The notes: a model not told the origin generated them from the letters alone. Shown: positions 42,066-51,626, counted from the first letter of the stretch. The stretch: 64,000 bases of DNA from Neobacillus cucumis (GCF_002860255.1 NZ_PGVE01000042.1:159913-223912); one strand, 5' to 3'. A program made the numbers and translations.

Positions 42066-44444
42066 ATGAAGCTGCGATATAGCCGGCCAGCTAATTCGTG
42101 GAACGAAGCACTTCCGATCGGTAATGGACGTCTCGGTGCCATGATTTTTGGCGGAATAGAGAAGGAGCATTTGCAATTAAATGAGGATACCTTATGGTCA
42201 GGTTCTCCCAAAGATTTTAATAATCCTAAGGCAAAAGAACAGCTTCCCGAGGTCCGGAGACTTATATTTGATGGGAAGTATCTAGAAGCAGATCAATTAT
42301 GCAGGGAAATGATGGGGCCTTACACGCAATCCTATCTGCCGCTTGGCGATTTGTACTTGCAATTTTATCATGGGGAAACGGTTCATTCATATGAGAGGAG
42401 TCTAAATTTAAAAACAGGCACCTTCCATGTGGAATATAAGATTGGTGATGTGCACTATTCACGGGAAATGTTCGCCTCTTTTCCGGATCAAGTGATCGCC
42501 ATTCGGCTTAGCACCAGTAAACAAGGCTTCTTAAATTTTTCAGTAAATCTGGGAAGTTCTTTAAAGTTTAGGACGGCTCCAGATCAAGATCAGTTTGTCC
42601 TTAGCGGCATCAGCCCGGAACAAGTCGATCCAAATTATTATCATACGGACAATCCTATCGTCTACGGGGACCCGGAGACGACGGATGCCATGAAATTTGA
42701 GGGACGTGTAGGCGTAAAGGCAGAGGATGGATCTGTTCATATAGATCATGATGGCCTTCACGTTACTGCAGCGACAACAGTAACATTGTATTTTAGTGCA
42801 GCAACCAGTTTTAACGGCTATGATAAATCCCCAGGGAATGAGGGGAAGAATCATTCTTTAGCTATAAAGGCATGTCTAGAGACAGCGATGTCGAAATCTT
42901 TTGAAGAACTAAAACGCTCCCATTTAGAGGACTATAAGTCATTATTTGGTCGTGTGGAACTGGACCTGGGACCTGCCGTTGCCCCGGAAAACTTGCCAAC
43001 AGATCAATGGATTTCGCAATATGGTGCTAATGATCCAAAGCTGGTGGAATTACTGTTTCATTATGGACGTTATTTAATGATTGCCAGCTCAAGGCCAGGT
43101 TCACAGCCGGCTAATCTTCAAGGGATTTGGAATCGCGAGGTTCGCCCGCCTTGGAGCAGCAACTATACATTAAATATAAATGCTCAAATGAATTATTGGC
43201 CTGTTGAAACCTGTAATCTTTCCGAATGCCATGGGCCTCTTTTAGACTTTATTCAGGAATTAGCTCAAAACGGAAAGGAAACGGCTTCAGTGAATTATGG
43301 GTGCCGAGGATGGACAGCACATCATAATGCAGATATATGGCGTCAATCCGCTCCAGTTGGTGATTATGGATATGGCGATCCCGTTTGGGCTTTTTGGCCC
43401 TTAGGAGGAGTTTGGTTATCACAGCATCTATGGGAACATTTTACCTTCGGGAAAAATGAATCATATCTAAGGCAAACAGCCTATCCAATTATGAAAGAAG
43501 CAGCTCTTTTCTGCCTGGATTGGCTGGTAGATGACGGGAATGGAAATTTGGTAACAGCGCCCTCCACTTCGCCGGAACACAAATTCGTGACACCAGAGGG
43601 GTGCTTGGCCGCAGTCAGTTTGGCAACCACAATGGACATGTCTTTAATTTGGGATTTGTTCACCAATTGTATTGAGGCGTCTGAAGTTTTAAAAATGGAT
43701 GAAGATTTCCGCGAACAATTAACAGCGGCACGTGAAAAATTATTTCCAATGCAAATCGGCCGATATGGACAGCTTCAAGAATGGGCACATGATTGGGAAG
43801 ATGAAGATAGGAACCATCGGCATGTTTCGCAGCTTTTTGGAATTTATCCTGGACGACAACTTACCGATTCGGATGGAAGTGAACTGTTCAATGCTGCCCG
43901 AAGATCTCTTGAAAGAAGAGGAGATGATGGTACAGGATGGAGTCTGGCCTGGAAAGTTTGTTTATGGGCACGATTTAAAAATGGTGATCGAGCTCATAAG
44001 TTAATTTCTAATCTTCTTCAGCTCGTGAAAGAGGAGGATACCAACTATCATAAGGGCGGCGTTTATTCCAATCTTTTTGATGCGCATCCTCCATTTCAAA
44101 TTGATGGGAATTTCGGATTTACGGCCGGATTAGCCGAAATGCTGGTTCAGTCACATACCAATATCATCCAACTACTGCCTGCGCTTCCTTCTGTCTGGTC
44201 AAATGGATATGTTAAGGGGTTACGCGCCCGCGGAGGATTTGAAATTAATCTTAAGTGGGAAAATAATGGATTGGATTGTGCCGAAATTTACTCTCATTTT
44301 GGTGGACCCTGTTATTTAATGATAGAGCCTTCCATTGAAGTGAGTGTAGATGGACAAATCATAGCTGTTGAAAAAACGACTAATGACAGAATTTTATTTG
44401 ATACACAGGCCGGTAAAAATTATTCTATAAAGAAAATTCACTAG
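42066..44444 (+). CDS. GH95 alpha-L-fucosidase family enzyme (second copy)
   Basis: The 792-aa enzyme is a paralogue of the GH95 protein just upstream. Shared motifs are [59 protein letters not shown] (Glu572) and [11 protein letters not shown] (Asp680). It has no signal peptide. The two copies differ clearly in the middle and in loops, so they probably prefer different linkages, for example alpha-1,2-L-fucosides and alpha-L-galactosides. That split is inference. ATG 42066 follows AGGAGAG. Confidence 0.9.
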   Translation: MKLRYSRPANSWNEALPIGNGRLGAMIFGGIEKEHLQLNEDTLWSGSPKDFNNPKAKEQLPEVRRLIFDGKYLEADQLCREMMGPYTQSYLPLGDLYLQFYHGETVHSYERSLNLKTGTFHVEYKIGDVHYSREMFASFPDQVIAIRLSTSKQGFLNFSVNLGSSLKFRTAPDQDQFVLSGISPEQVDPNYYHTDNPIVYGDPETTDAMKFEGRVGVKAEDGSVHIDHDGLHVTAATTVTLYFSAATSFNGYDKSPGNEGKNHSLAIKACLETAMSKSFEELKRSHLEDYKSLFGRVELDLGPAVAPENLPTDQWISQYGANDPKLVELLFHYGRYLMIASSRPGSQPANLQGIWNREVRPPWSSNYTLNINAQMNYWPVETCNLSECHGPLLDFIQELAQNGKETASVNYGCRGWTAHHNADIWRQSAPVGDYGYGDPVWAFWPLGGVWLSQHLWEHFTFGKNESYLRQTAYPIMKEAALFCLDWLVDDGNGNLVTAPSTSPEHKFVTPEGCLAAVSLATTMDMSLIWDLFTNCIEASEVLKMDEDFREQLTAAREKLFPMQIGRYGQLQEWAHDWEDEDRNHRHVSQLFGIYPGRQLTDSDGSELFNAARRSLERRGDDGTGWSLAWKVCLWARFKNGDRAHKLISNLLQLVKEEDTNYHKGGVYSNLFDAHPPFQIDGNFGFTAGLAEMLVQSHTNIIQLLPALPSVWSNGYVKGLRARGGFEINLKWENNGLDCAEIYSHFGGPCYLMIEPSIEVSVDGQIIAVEKTTNDRILFDTQAGKNYSIKKIH

Positions 44445-44498
44445 AATAAAAGAATTAGGGCACTCAGGAAACTGTTTAATTAGGAGGTTGCCTAAATA

Positions 44499-45818
44499 AT
44501 GGCAAATCAATTGAAATCGAAAGAAGAAAAACGTACATCCTGGTTCATGGATGCCAGGTTTGGAATGTTTATCCACTGGGGGTTATATGCTATTCCAGCT
44601 CGCGGCGAATGGGTAAGAAGTGTGGAACGGATTCATAAGGATGAGTATCAAAAGTTTTTCGATGAATTTAATCCAGTTCACTATGAACCACGTGAATGGG
44701 CAAAAGCAGCGAAAGAAGCTGGAATGAAATATGCTGTCTTAACTGCAAAGCATCACGATGGATTCTGTCTATTCGATAGTCAACTTACTGACTATAAATC
44801 TACACAAACAAAAGCAGGCCGCGATTTGGTTCGAGAATTTCTTGATGCCTTTCGGGCAGAAGGACTAAAAGTAGGATTATATTATTCTTTATTGGATTGG
44901 TATCATGATGATTACCCCGCCTATGGGGATGCCCACCACCCAATGAGAGATAATGAGAAGTATAAAGGAAGATACCACCATTTTAATAACTACTTGGAGT
45001 ATATGCATGGCCAAGTGAGAGAGCTGCTCACCAATTACGGTAAAATTGATATTTTGTGGTTCGATTTTTCCTACGGTAATATGTCCGGTGAAACATGGAA
45101 AGCGACACAATTAATAGAAATGGTACGCTCATTGCAGCCTCATATTATTATAGATAACAGATTGGACGCAAACGGAGAGCAAGGCGGAAGTATCAAGTCG
45201 GGCCATCAGAAGCCCTATTCAGGAGATTTTGCTTCGCCTGAACAAATCATTCCTCCTGAAGGAATTGTCGATACTTTAGGTAACCCAATTCCATGGGAAG
45301 CATGTATTACTTTAAATAATAACTGGGGCTATTGCTCCAGAGATAAGACGTATAAATCGCCAAAGGTGGTTATTCGCAAGCTTGTGGAGTGTGTCAGCAA
45401 AAATGGGAATCTACTTCTCAACGTGGGACCCAATGCAAAAGGTGAAATTCCAAAAGAGTCTCTTGAGATTCTCTCTGAGGTTGGGGAATGGATGAAACAG
45501 AACAGTGAAAGCATCTACGCATGCGGAAAGTCTTTGTATCCGAAACCAGAATGGGGTAGGTATACGCAAAATGGCAATCTACTTTATGCACATATTTTTG
45601 AAGAAAGTGTTGGTCCTATCAATTTAAAAGGATTAGCTGGAAAAGTGAAAAAAGCAAGCCTTCTTTTAGATGGTTCAGAGCTTGCTATCACTAGGCCATG
45701 GAACGTTTCAGAGTTTCCGGATGACGCCTTTACCAACTTTTCCGAGCCCGCACATTTTTCCTTCCCGCTTCCTGATGAAATTGACACAGTCATAGAAATA
45801 GAGTTACTGGAAGAATAA
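44499..45818 (+). CDS. Alpha-L-fucosidase, GH29 (second copy)
   Basis: The 439-aa cytoplasmic enzyme shows the GH29 motifs WFMDARFGMFIHWGLYAIPA, TAKHHDGFCLFDS and ILWFDFSYG with Asp189 as the likely nucleophile. It differs from the copy at 36096 in length and in the active-site surroundings (WFDFSY against YFDWWI), so the two probably have different specificities. AGGAGG precedes ATG 44499. It is in the large fucose operon, directly behind the second GH95 gene. Confidence 0.9.
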   Translation: MANQLKSKEEKRTSWFMDARFGMFIHWGLYAIPARGEWVRSVERIHKDEYQKFFDEFNPVHYEPREWAKAAKEAGMKYAVLTAKHHDGFCLFDSQLTDYKSTQTKAGRDLVREFLDAFRAEGLKVGLYYSLLDWYHDDYPAYGDAHHPMRDNEKYKGRYHHFNNYLEYMHGQVRELLTNYGKIDILWFDFSYGNMSGETWKATQLIEMVRSLQPHIIIDNRLDANGEQGGSIKSGHQKPYSGDFASPEQIIPPEGIVDTLGNPIPWEACITLNNNWGYCSRDKTYKSPKVVIRKLVECVSKNGNLLLNVGPNAKGEIPKESLEILSEVGEWMKQNSESIYACGKSLYPKPEWGRYTQNGNLLYAHIFEESVGPINLKGLAGKVKKASLLLDGSELAITRPWNVSEFPDDAFTNFSEPAHFSFPLPDEIDTVIEIELLEE

Positions 45819-45894
45819 AGTTACTTTGGAGGATTTTCGTTTTACAACAAGCACGGATCAGAAAACATACTATCAGCTAATATAGGGGGTAATT

Positions 45895-46233
45895 ATGGCA
45901 GATAAAACGTTTGTTTCAAATTTGGAAGGGATTGTCATGCATCCTAAAGATAATGTAGTTACCGTCCTAAGAGATATAAAAAAGGGAGAACAAATTTGCT
46001 TTATGGTACAGACAGAAATATACCAAATTAAGAGTATACAAGATTTAACCTTTGGTCATAAAATGGCTTTTAAAACCATTCAAATTGGTGAAATCGTTTA
46101 CAAGTATGGCGAGTCTATTGGAAGGGCCACTGAACATATTTCGATTGGTGAGCATGTTCACGTCCACAATATGGAGGGCATTCGAGGAAGGGGAGATCAA
46201 CAAAATGGAAAGGAGAAGGTTAAATGGTCATGA
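45895..46233 (+). CDS. UxaA-family dehydratase, small (SAF-domain) subunit
   Basis: The 112-aa protein is the N-terminal SAF-like domain of the altronate/galactarate dehydratase family, encoded separately. It has the pattern NVVTVLRDIKKGEQI and FGHKMAFKTIQIGEIVYKYGESIG, including the His of FGHKMA. Together with the next gene it forms a dehydratase, here most likely for L-fuconate, giving 2-keto-3-deoxy-L-fuconate. Split UxaA genes also occur in the Campylobacter fucose locus (from memory). The 3' end overlaps the large-subunit gene by 10 nt. Confidence 0.85.
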   Translation: MADKTFVSNLEGIVMHPKDNVVTVLRDIKKGEQICFMVQTEIYQIKSIQDLTFGHKMAFKTIQIGEIVYKYGESIGRATEHISIGEHVHVHNMEGIRGRGDQQNGKEKVKWS

Positions 46234-47387
46234 TAAGGGGTTATCGCCGTCCTGACGGTAAAGTAGGGATAAGAAATCATTTGCTTTTAATCCCTACAGT
46301 TATTTGTGCAAGTCAAGTGGTAAGCCGAATTGAGCAGCAAGTCCCTGATAGTGTAGCCATACCACACCAACATGGATGCAGTCAGGTGGGACAAGATAAA
46401 GAACAAACCCATAAAGTATTAGTGGGAATGGGCAAAAGTCCAAATGTTGGAGCAGTTTTGATTGTAAGTTTGGGGTGTGAAGTAATGGACCCTGTCCGCA
46501 TAAAAAAGGAAATTGAAGAAACAGGCAAACCTGTTGAGTGGATAGACATTCAAGATGTAGGCGGGTCAATTAAAGCCATTGAAAAGGGAACTGAAATTGC
46601 ACGCTCACTGGCGGCATTGCTTCAAAAAATGGAAGATGAGCCTGTTCCGTTATCTGAACTTGTTGTAGGAGTGAAATGCGGCGGATCGGATACAACATCA
46701 GGTCTTTGCAGTAACCCAGCACTAGGTAAAAGTGCAGATCAAATTATACAACATGGTGGAACCATCGTGATGGGAGAGACTACTGAAATTATTGGGGCCG
46801 AGCACCTCCTGGCAGAAAAAGCAGCAACAGTAGAAGTAAAAGAAAAACTCTACTATATTATCGATCGGTTTGAAAAAGAAATAAATCGTATAGGAGAAGA
46901 TATGCGGGGAGGAAATCCGAGTCCAGGAAATATAGCCGGGGGACTATCCAGTATTGAGGAAAAATCATTGGGCTGTATCAGCAAGGCTGGAACCTCACCA
47001 TTACTTGATGTTTTCGAATATGCTGAGCAATTGCCTGGGAAAAATGGCTTTTTCTTTATGGATTCTCCTGGAAATGATATAGAGCTCGTTTCCGGTATGG
47101 CTGCATCAGGAGTACAGCTTGTATGTTTTACCACTGGCCGGGGAACACCAACGGGAAATCCGATTGTGCCAGTCATTAAAATTTGTGGAAATAAAACTAT
47201 GGCTAAGCGAATGGCCGATAATATCGATATTGATGTAAGTTCTGTGCTCGAGGGCACTAAATCATTGGAAGAGGCAGGAAACGAAATATTTACGGAAATC
47301 ATTGAAGTGGCCTCAGGTAAATTAACAAAAGCAGAAATATTAGGGCATCGTGAATTTAGTATTAACCGAATTGGTATCAGTCTCTAA
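46224..47387 (+). CDS. UxaA-family dehydratase, large subunit (probable L-fuconate dehydratase)
   Basis: The 387-aa protein is the C-terminal catalytic part of the UxaA/GarD family: GYRRPDGKVGIRNHLLLIPT, HQHGCSQVG, VSLGCEVM, VGVKCGGSDTTSGLCSNPALG and FTTGRGTPTGNPIVPVIKIC. The cysteines and His are those expected to hold the iron needed for dehydration. In most known oxidative fucose pathways this step is done by an unrelated enolase-superfamily fuconate dehydratase, which is absent here. The substrate is inferred from the operon. Start ATG 46224 follows AAGGAGAAGG and overlaps the small subunit gene. Confidence 0.85.
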   Translation: MVMIRGYRRPDGKVGIRNHLLLIPTVICASQVVSRIEQQVPDSVAIPHQHGCSQVGQDKEQTHKVLVGMGKSPNVGAVLIVSLGCEVMDPVRIKKEIEETGKPVEWIDIQDVGGSIKAIEKGTEIARSLAALLQKMEDEPVPLSELVVGVKCGGSDTTSGLCSNPALGKSADQIIQHGGTIVMGETTEIIGAEHLLAEKAATVEVKEKLYYIIDRFEKEINRIGEDMRGGNPSPGNIAGGLSSIEEKSLGCISKAGTSPLLDVFEYAEQLPGKNGFFFMDSPGNDIELVSGMAASGVQLVCFTTGRGTPTGNPIVPVIKICGNKTMAKRMADNIDIDVSSVLEGTKSLEEAGNEIFTEIIEVASGKLTKAEILGHREFSINRIGISL

Positions 47388-47405
47388 GATAAAGGGGGAT
47401 AGGGT

Positions 47406-48200
47406 ATGGCACGCTTAAATGGTCAAGTAGCTCTTGTGACAGGTGGGAGCAGAGGGATTGGTGCAGCGATTGTAGCACGTCTTGCAGAAGAAGGAGCAGA
47501 TGTGGCAATTAACTATGCATCTGCAAACTCAAAAGAAAAAGCATTAGAAATGAAAAGACAGGTAGAGGAAATGGGCCGGCGGGCCATGATTTTCCAAGCG
47601 GATGTTTGCCAAAAGAAACAAGTAGATGAAATGATCGATTCGGTGACAGAGGAATTAGGCGAGATTGATATTTTGGTTAATAACGCTGGAATTGCTCCAT
47701 TTGAGCCATTTTTAAAGCTAACAGAGGAAACCTGGGATCGAACCTATAATACTAACGTAAAATCAATATTCCTCACATCACAGAAGGTTGCCACAAAAAT
47801 GATTGAAAGAAGATATGGGAAAATTATCAATATCACTTCAACCGCTAGTCTGGTTGTAACAAGTCCAGTTATTCCGCATTATATTTCATCAAAGGCAGCT
47901 GCACACCAGTTAACCAAAGCCTTGGCCATTGAATTGGGTAAATATAGCATCAATGTGAACTCAGTTGGACCAAGTACAGTGGATACGGATATGTGCACAG
48001 AATATTTGGCAGATCCTGCAATCTATGAAAAAGAAGTCGAAGCCAATCCGATGAAAAGGTTAGGTACCGCCCGGCAGATAGGAGATGCAGTTGTATTTTT
48101 AGCATCGAAAGAAGCCGTTCAAATTAATGGTCATTTATTAATGGTAGATGGTGGGCTAACGGTAAAAGCCGCACAACCAGAAGACCATATGGAACATTAA
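47406..48200 (+). CDS. Short-chain dehydrogenase/reductase (first of two)
   Basis: The 264-aa classical SDR has TGGSRGIG (residues 11-18), NNAG and the YISSK catalytic pair. It resembles 3-oxoacyl-reductase-like sugar dehydrogenases. In this operon it may oxidise L-fucose at C1 (with or in place of the aldo/keto reductase) or 2-keto-3-deoxy-L-fuconate. Which of the two SDRs does which step cannot be settled from sequence. It starts 18 bp after the dehydratase gene with AAGGGGG upstream. Confidence 0.8.
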   Translation: MARLNGQVALVTGGSRGIGAAIVARLAEEGADVAINYASANSKEKALEMKRQVEEMGRRAMIFQADVCQKKQVDEMIDSVTEELGEIDILVNNAGIAPFEPFLKLTEETWDRTYNTNVKSIFLTSQKVATKMIERRYGKIINITSTASLVVTSPVIPHYISSKAAAHQLTKALAIELGKYSINVNSVGPSTVDTDMCTEYLADPAIYEKEVEANPMKRLGTARQIGDAVVFLASKEAVQINGHLLMVDGGLTVKAAQPEDHMEH

Positions 48201-48228
48201 TCTATTCCTTTAAAAAAGAGGTGTACCC

Positions 48229-48999
48229 ATGAGATTAAAAGATAAAGTTTGTTTAATTACAGGAGCTGGTTCAGGTATAGGAAAAGAAACTGCCCTGCTT
48301 TTTGCCAAAGAAGGAGCCAGTGTAGTTGTCAATGATTTTAACGCAAATTCAGGGGAAGAAACAGTTAGAAAAATCAGAGAAAATAATGGAGAGGCAATTT
48401 TTATTCAAGCAGATGTGACCAACCCGGATGAAATCCAAGTAATGGTCGATAAGATTATAGATGATTATGGCCGTATTGATGTATTGTTTAATAATGCTGG
48501 AATCAGTGGAGTCGGGAAACTGCATGATATCGATTTGGAAACATGGAATAGAGTGATGAGCGTAAATATCAACGGTGTTTTTTTAGTTACAAAATATGTA
48601 GTGCCACACATGATGAAACAACATTCAGGGTCAATCATTAATATGTCTTCGTGCATTGCGGAAATCGGACTGGCAAACAGGGCTTCCTATGCGACGACAA
48701 AAGGTGCGATATTAGCATTAACGAAATCAATTCAAGTAGATTACGCAAAGTATAATATTCGAGTGAACGCATTAATGCCTGGGACCATCTTCACACCATT
48801 TGTGGAGGATTATCTATCGAAAGATCCAAACCCTGAAGCAGCCATTCAATCTATTAAGAGCAGGCAATTGGGTGGAGATCTGGGTAAACCCATTGATGTC
48901 GCCTTTGCTGCATTATACCTGGCTTCAGATGAGTCAAAGTTTATGATGGGAACTCCATTTATAATTGATGGTGGAGTCGTTAATGGAAAACTTGGATAA
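48229..48999 (+). CDS. Short-chain dehydrogenase, probable 2-keto-3-deoxy-L-fuconate dehydrogenase
   Basis: The 256-aa classical SDR has TGAGSGIG, NNAG, and Ser-Tyr-Lys as MSSCIAE and YATTK. The C-terminal stretch SIKSRQLGGDLGKPIDVAFA, followed by YLASDES and IIDGG, resembles the 2-keto-3-deoxy-L-fuconate/BDH2-like dehydrogenases that use NAD+. It directly precedes the FAH-family hydrolase, which would cleave its product. It is the better candidate of the two SDRs for that step, but this remains inference. Confidence 0.78.
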   Translation: MRLKDKVCLITGAGSGIGKETALLFAKEGASVVVNDFNANSGEETVRKIRENNGEAIFIQADVTNPDEIQVMVDKIIDDYGRIDVLFNNAGISGVGKLHDIDLETWNRVMSVNINGVFLVTKYVVPHMMKQHSGSIINMSSCIAEIGLANRASYATTKGAILALTKSIQVDYAKYNIRVNALMPGTIFTPFVEDYLSKDPNPEAAIQSIKSRQLGGDLGKPIDVAFAALYLASDESKFMMGTPFIIDGGVVNGKLG

Positions 49000-49057
49000 T
49001 GTCTAAAACTTGAAAATCATTTCACTAGATATTTATTTAATGAAAGGTTGGAAATCT

Positions 49058-49972
49058 ATGAAACTTGTTACATTTAAAGAAGATAATGAGTATAAGTTGG
49101 GTGTGAAAACAGTTGAAGGAATTATCGATATTGAAGCAGCAGCCCTAGCTTCCAACTTCGATAAGGAAGTTCCTGCTTCTGTCATGGACGTGATTCGGGG
49201 TGGGACTAAATCCATTGAGAATCTGCGGAATTTTATAGATGAAGTGAAAGATCTGTCTTCCTATCTTGTAAATGAAAATGAGATTTTATGGGGACCTTGC
49301 GTGACAGAGCCAAATAAGATTATTTGTGTTGGGCTCAACTATCGAAAACATGCGGATGAAACAAACGCTCCTTATCCGGAGGTTCCGATTCTATTTAACA
49401 AATTTAATAATACATTAACAGGTCATCAATGTGATATTGCCGTGCCAAGAGTCACAGATAAACTAGATTACGAAGTTGAATTAGGTGTTGTCATTGGGCA
49501 AAAGGCCAAATACATAACAAAGGAAACAGCCTTAGATTATGTTTTCGGCTATTGTACAGTTAATGATCTATCAGCCCGCGATTTGCAGCTTCGTACCCCT
49601 CAATGGCTGCTTGGAAAGACATGTGATGACTTCAGTCCAATAGGACCTTACCTCGTTTCAGCTGATGAAATTGATGACCCGCAAAATCTACAATTAAAAA
49701 CAATTGTTAATGGAGAGCTAAGGCAAAATTCAAATACATCAGATATGATTTTTACGGTAGCCGAAATTGTTAGTTATATTTCTCAGCATATGACCTTAGA
49801 ACCTGGAGATCTAATATTAACAGGTACCCCTGAAGGAGTCGTTTTAGGATATCCTGAGGGAAATCAAATCTATTTGAAGCCTGGGGACATTGTCACCGTT
49901 GAAATTGAGAAGCTGGGTACACTTACAAATCGGTTTGTTGAAGAGGCTGATGCTGGACGGACAGCTTTTTAA
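49058..49972 (+). CDS. FAH-family hydrolase, probable 2,4-diketo-3-deoxy-L-fuconate hydrolase
   Basis: The 304-aa protein (from ATG 49058) is a fumarylacetoacetate hydrolase family member. It has ICVGLNYRKHADE, the metal-binding acidic run DKLDYEVELGVVIG, NDLSARDLQ and LTGTPEGV. In the oxidative fucose route such an enzyme splits 2,4-diketo-3-deoxy-L-fuconate into pyruvate and L-lactate. The start at 49058 gives the family N-terminus (MKLVTFK) and follows AAAGG; a TTG start at 49010 is less likely. It is the last gene of the operon and is followed by a terminator. Confidence 0.87.
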   Translation: MKLVTFKEDNEYKLGVKTVEGIIDIEAAALASNFDKEVPASVMDVIRGGTKSIENLRNFIDEVKDLSSYLVNENEILWGPCVTEPNKIICVGLNYRKHADETNAPYPEVPILFNKFNNTLTGHQCDIAVPRVTDKLDYEVELGVVIGQKAKYITKETALDYVFGYCTVNDLSARDLQLRTPQWLLGKTCDDFSPIGPYLVSADEIDDPQNLQLKTIVNGELRQNSNTSDMIFTVAEIVSYISQHMTLEPGDLILTGTPEGVVLGYPEGNQIYLKPGDIVTVEIEKLGTLTNRFVEEADAGRTAF

Positions 49973-50013
49973 ATGTATAAAATAATTTAAAACCGTCAGG
50001 ACAGAATTTTCAC

Positions 50014-50063
50014 CTGCACCTCAATTGTTAGATTGTACTAATGGTTGGAGGTGCAGTTTTTTT
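50014..50063 (+). terminator. Terminator of the large fucose operon
   Basis: A perfect 9-bp stem CTGCACCTC/GAGGTGCAG has a 25-nt loop and is followed by seven T residues, about 40 bp after the FAH-family gene. Confidence 0.8.
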
Positions 50064-50229
50064 ACGGTGAAAGATTCTCGATAAGTAAAAGTACAATCAG
50101 TAAATGACTTTTTGGTAAATTGAAAACAAAATAAAAACCCCTGTCAAAGGATATAGATACTACTAGGACAGAGGTTAATTATGTAATTATTAGATTAACT
50201 ACGAACAGGTGAGAGCTTTATTTTTCTAC

Positions 50230-50376
50230 TTACATATAATCATAAACAGAATCTTCAAAATAGAGCCAGTGATAATATTCAATCTGTGAATCTGTCATAA
50301 CGGCAATTTCTTTCTCATTGAATTTTTGTTTTTCTAATAGTTGCTTTACTTTGAAATTTCTTTCCATTTGGCTCAT
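50230..50376 (-). CDS. Small hypothetical protein (48 aa)
   Basis: On the minus strand a 48-codon frame starts at ATG 50376 with a strong AGGAGG just upstream. The product begins MSQMERNFKVKQLLEKQKFN and ends in an aromatic tail (YYHWLYFEDSVYDYM). It is soluble and probably helical. It recalls the tiny BH0509-like proteins of Bacillus, but this is a weak resemblance. A palindrome of cre type lies upstream at 50421. No function can be given. Confidence 0.6.
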   Translation of the reverse strand: MSQMERNFKVKQLLEKQKFNEKEIAVMTDSQIEYYHWLYFEDSVYDYM

Positions 50377-50420
50377 CTTAATTCCTCCTATATATGAGAA
50401 GTAGCCCATTGGCTATATTT

Positions 50421-50434
50421 AGAAAACGTTTTCT
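50421..50434. promoter_or_regulatory. Palindrome AGAAAACGTTTTCT, possible cre
   Basis: This perfect 14-bp palindrome has the AACGTT core of many cre sites but lacks the outer TG/CA. It lies 45 bp upstream of the 48-aa gene on the minus strand. Confidence 0.4.
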
Positions 50435-50558
50435 TTTTCTTGTCTTCATTATATATCTAAGAATTAGATTAAACCAATATGAATTTTAGATTGTTTTTTA
50501 GGGATTAATTCAGAAATGTTATTTTTACTTATAAAGTAAATAGAATAATAATTTTATA

Positions 50559-50584
50559 GTTTGAGTTAAAACATAATTGGGTAC
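50559..50584 (+). promoter_or_regulatory. Possible sigma-B-type promoter upstream of etfB
   Basis: GTTTGA (50559-50564), a 14-bp spacer and GGGTAC (50579-50584) match the sigma-B pattern. The distance to etfB is about 210 bp, longer than usual. Confidence 0.4.
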
Positions 50585-50798
50585 ATTTATGTGTTTCATT
50601 CGTGCGGTTTTTTCTTTGTTTGAAATTTCTTTGGAACTATACATGGATATTTGTCAGGAAATTCGAATGTAAGGACATCTCTTTTAATAAAGTAAAAGTA
50701 AACGGCGAAAAATGGCTTCAGCTGAAAATAGGCCGGTAAGTTTCATATTACTGTAAGTAAAGGAACCATGTCTTTTAACATTAAAGGGGAGGGGTTAA

Positions 50799-51626
50799 AT
50801 GCTGCATATTGTAGCCTGTATCAAGCAAGTACCTGATACTAAAATTATCAAGATGAATCCAAAGACAAACACGATGGACCGCAGGACGGCGCCTGCGATA
50901 TTGAACCCGTATGATGCCCATGCTGTTGAGGAGGCCGTTCGTCTAAAGAATAAATATGGGGGAATGGTATCTGTTGTAACAATGGGGCCGCCTCCAGCAG
51001 TTTCCGCGATTAAAAAGTGTATTGAAATAGGCGCCGATGAGGGCTATTTAATCACCGACCGTCGGTTTGCAGGTGCAGATACTTTGGCAACGAGCTATGC
51101 CGTGTCAAAGGCAATCGAAAAAATTGCTAAACATGAGCCGATAGATTTGATCATTTGCGGAAAAATGTCCATTGATGGAGATACCGGTCAAGTCGGACCT
51201 GGAATTGCTCGAAGACTTGATATACCACCGCTGACTTCTGTGAACAAAGTAGTGGAAATCAATCAAGAAGAAGGATATACCATTGTCCATCGAAAGTTAG
51301 AAGATGGATATGAAGTCGTAAAGTCCACATTGCCGTGTTTGTTCTCTGTTGAAAAAACAATCAATGAAGTGCCTTATTCTCCGCTTCCCAACATGCTAAA
51401 AGCTGCTAGATATAAGCCCCATATCTGGTCAGTTGATGATCTGGAAGAGGTAGATGTAAAACAGCTCGGTTTGAAGGGATCTCCAACAATTGTTTCTAAA
51501 GTATGGGCTCCCCAAAAACCGGCAGGGGGAACGTTCCTTGAAGGCAGCCCAATGGCACAAGTAGAACAATTGCTCTCTGTCCTGCTTGAAAAGAAAGAAC
51601 TGTTTGAAACAAAGGAGGAAATTTAA
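50799..51626 (+). CDS. etfB: Electron transfer flavoprotein beta subunit (EtfB/FixA type)
   Basis: The 275-aa protein starts MLHIVACIKQVPDTKIIKMN and has the Etf beta pattern: LNPYDAHAVEEAVRLK, VVTMGPPPAV, ICGKMSIDGDTGQVGPGIAR and LPCLFSVEK. EtfB binds AMP or, in bifurcating forms, a second FAD, and passes electrons from dehydrogenases to the quinone pool with EtfA. The length and N-terminus recall the FixA branch more than the housekeeping EtfB. No acyl-CoA dehydrogenase or fixC/fixX gene is linked, so the electron donor is unknown. etfA follows without a gap. Confidence 0.87.
   Translation: MLHIVACIKQVPDTKIIKMNPKTNTMDRRTAPAILNPYDAHAVEEAVRLKNKYGGMVSVVTMGPPPAVSAIKKCIEIGADEGYLITDRRFAGADTLATSYAVSKAIEKIAKHEPIDLIICGKMSIDGDTGQVGPGIARRLDIPPLTSVNKVVEINQEEGYTIVHRKLEDGYEVVKSTLPCLFSVEKTINEVPYSPLPNMLKAARYKPHIWSVDDLEEVDVKQLGLKGSPTIVSKVWAPQKPAGGTFLEGSPMAQVEQLLSVLLEKKELFETKEEI

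Larger units (their letters stand above)
50377..50798. other. 422-bp intergenic region upstream of etfB
   Basis: It holds the ribosome site and a cre-like palindrome (50421-50434) of the minus-strand small gene, and a sigma-B-like site on the plus strand (50559-50584). A coding-like stretch (about 50695-50742, ending KWLQLKIGR) closes with a stop and has no visible start. AGGGGAGGGG precedes etfB. No other gene is seen. Confidence 0.6.

Noticed and set aside
50695..50742. Short coding-like stretch ending KWLQLKIGR before etfB
   Set aside because: No start codon with a ribosome site and too short to support a gene.
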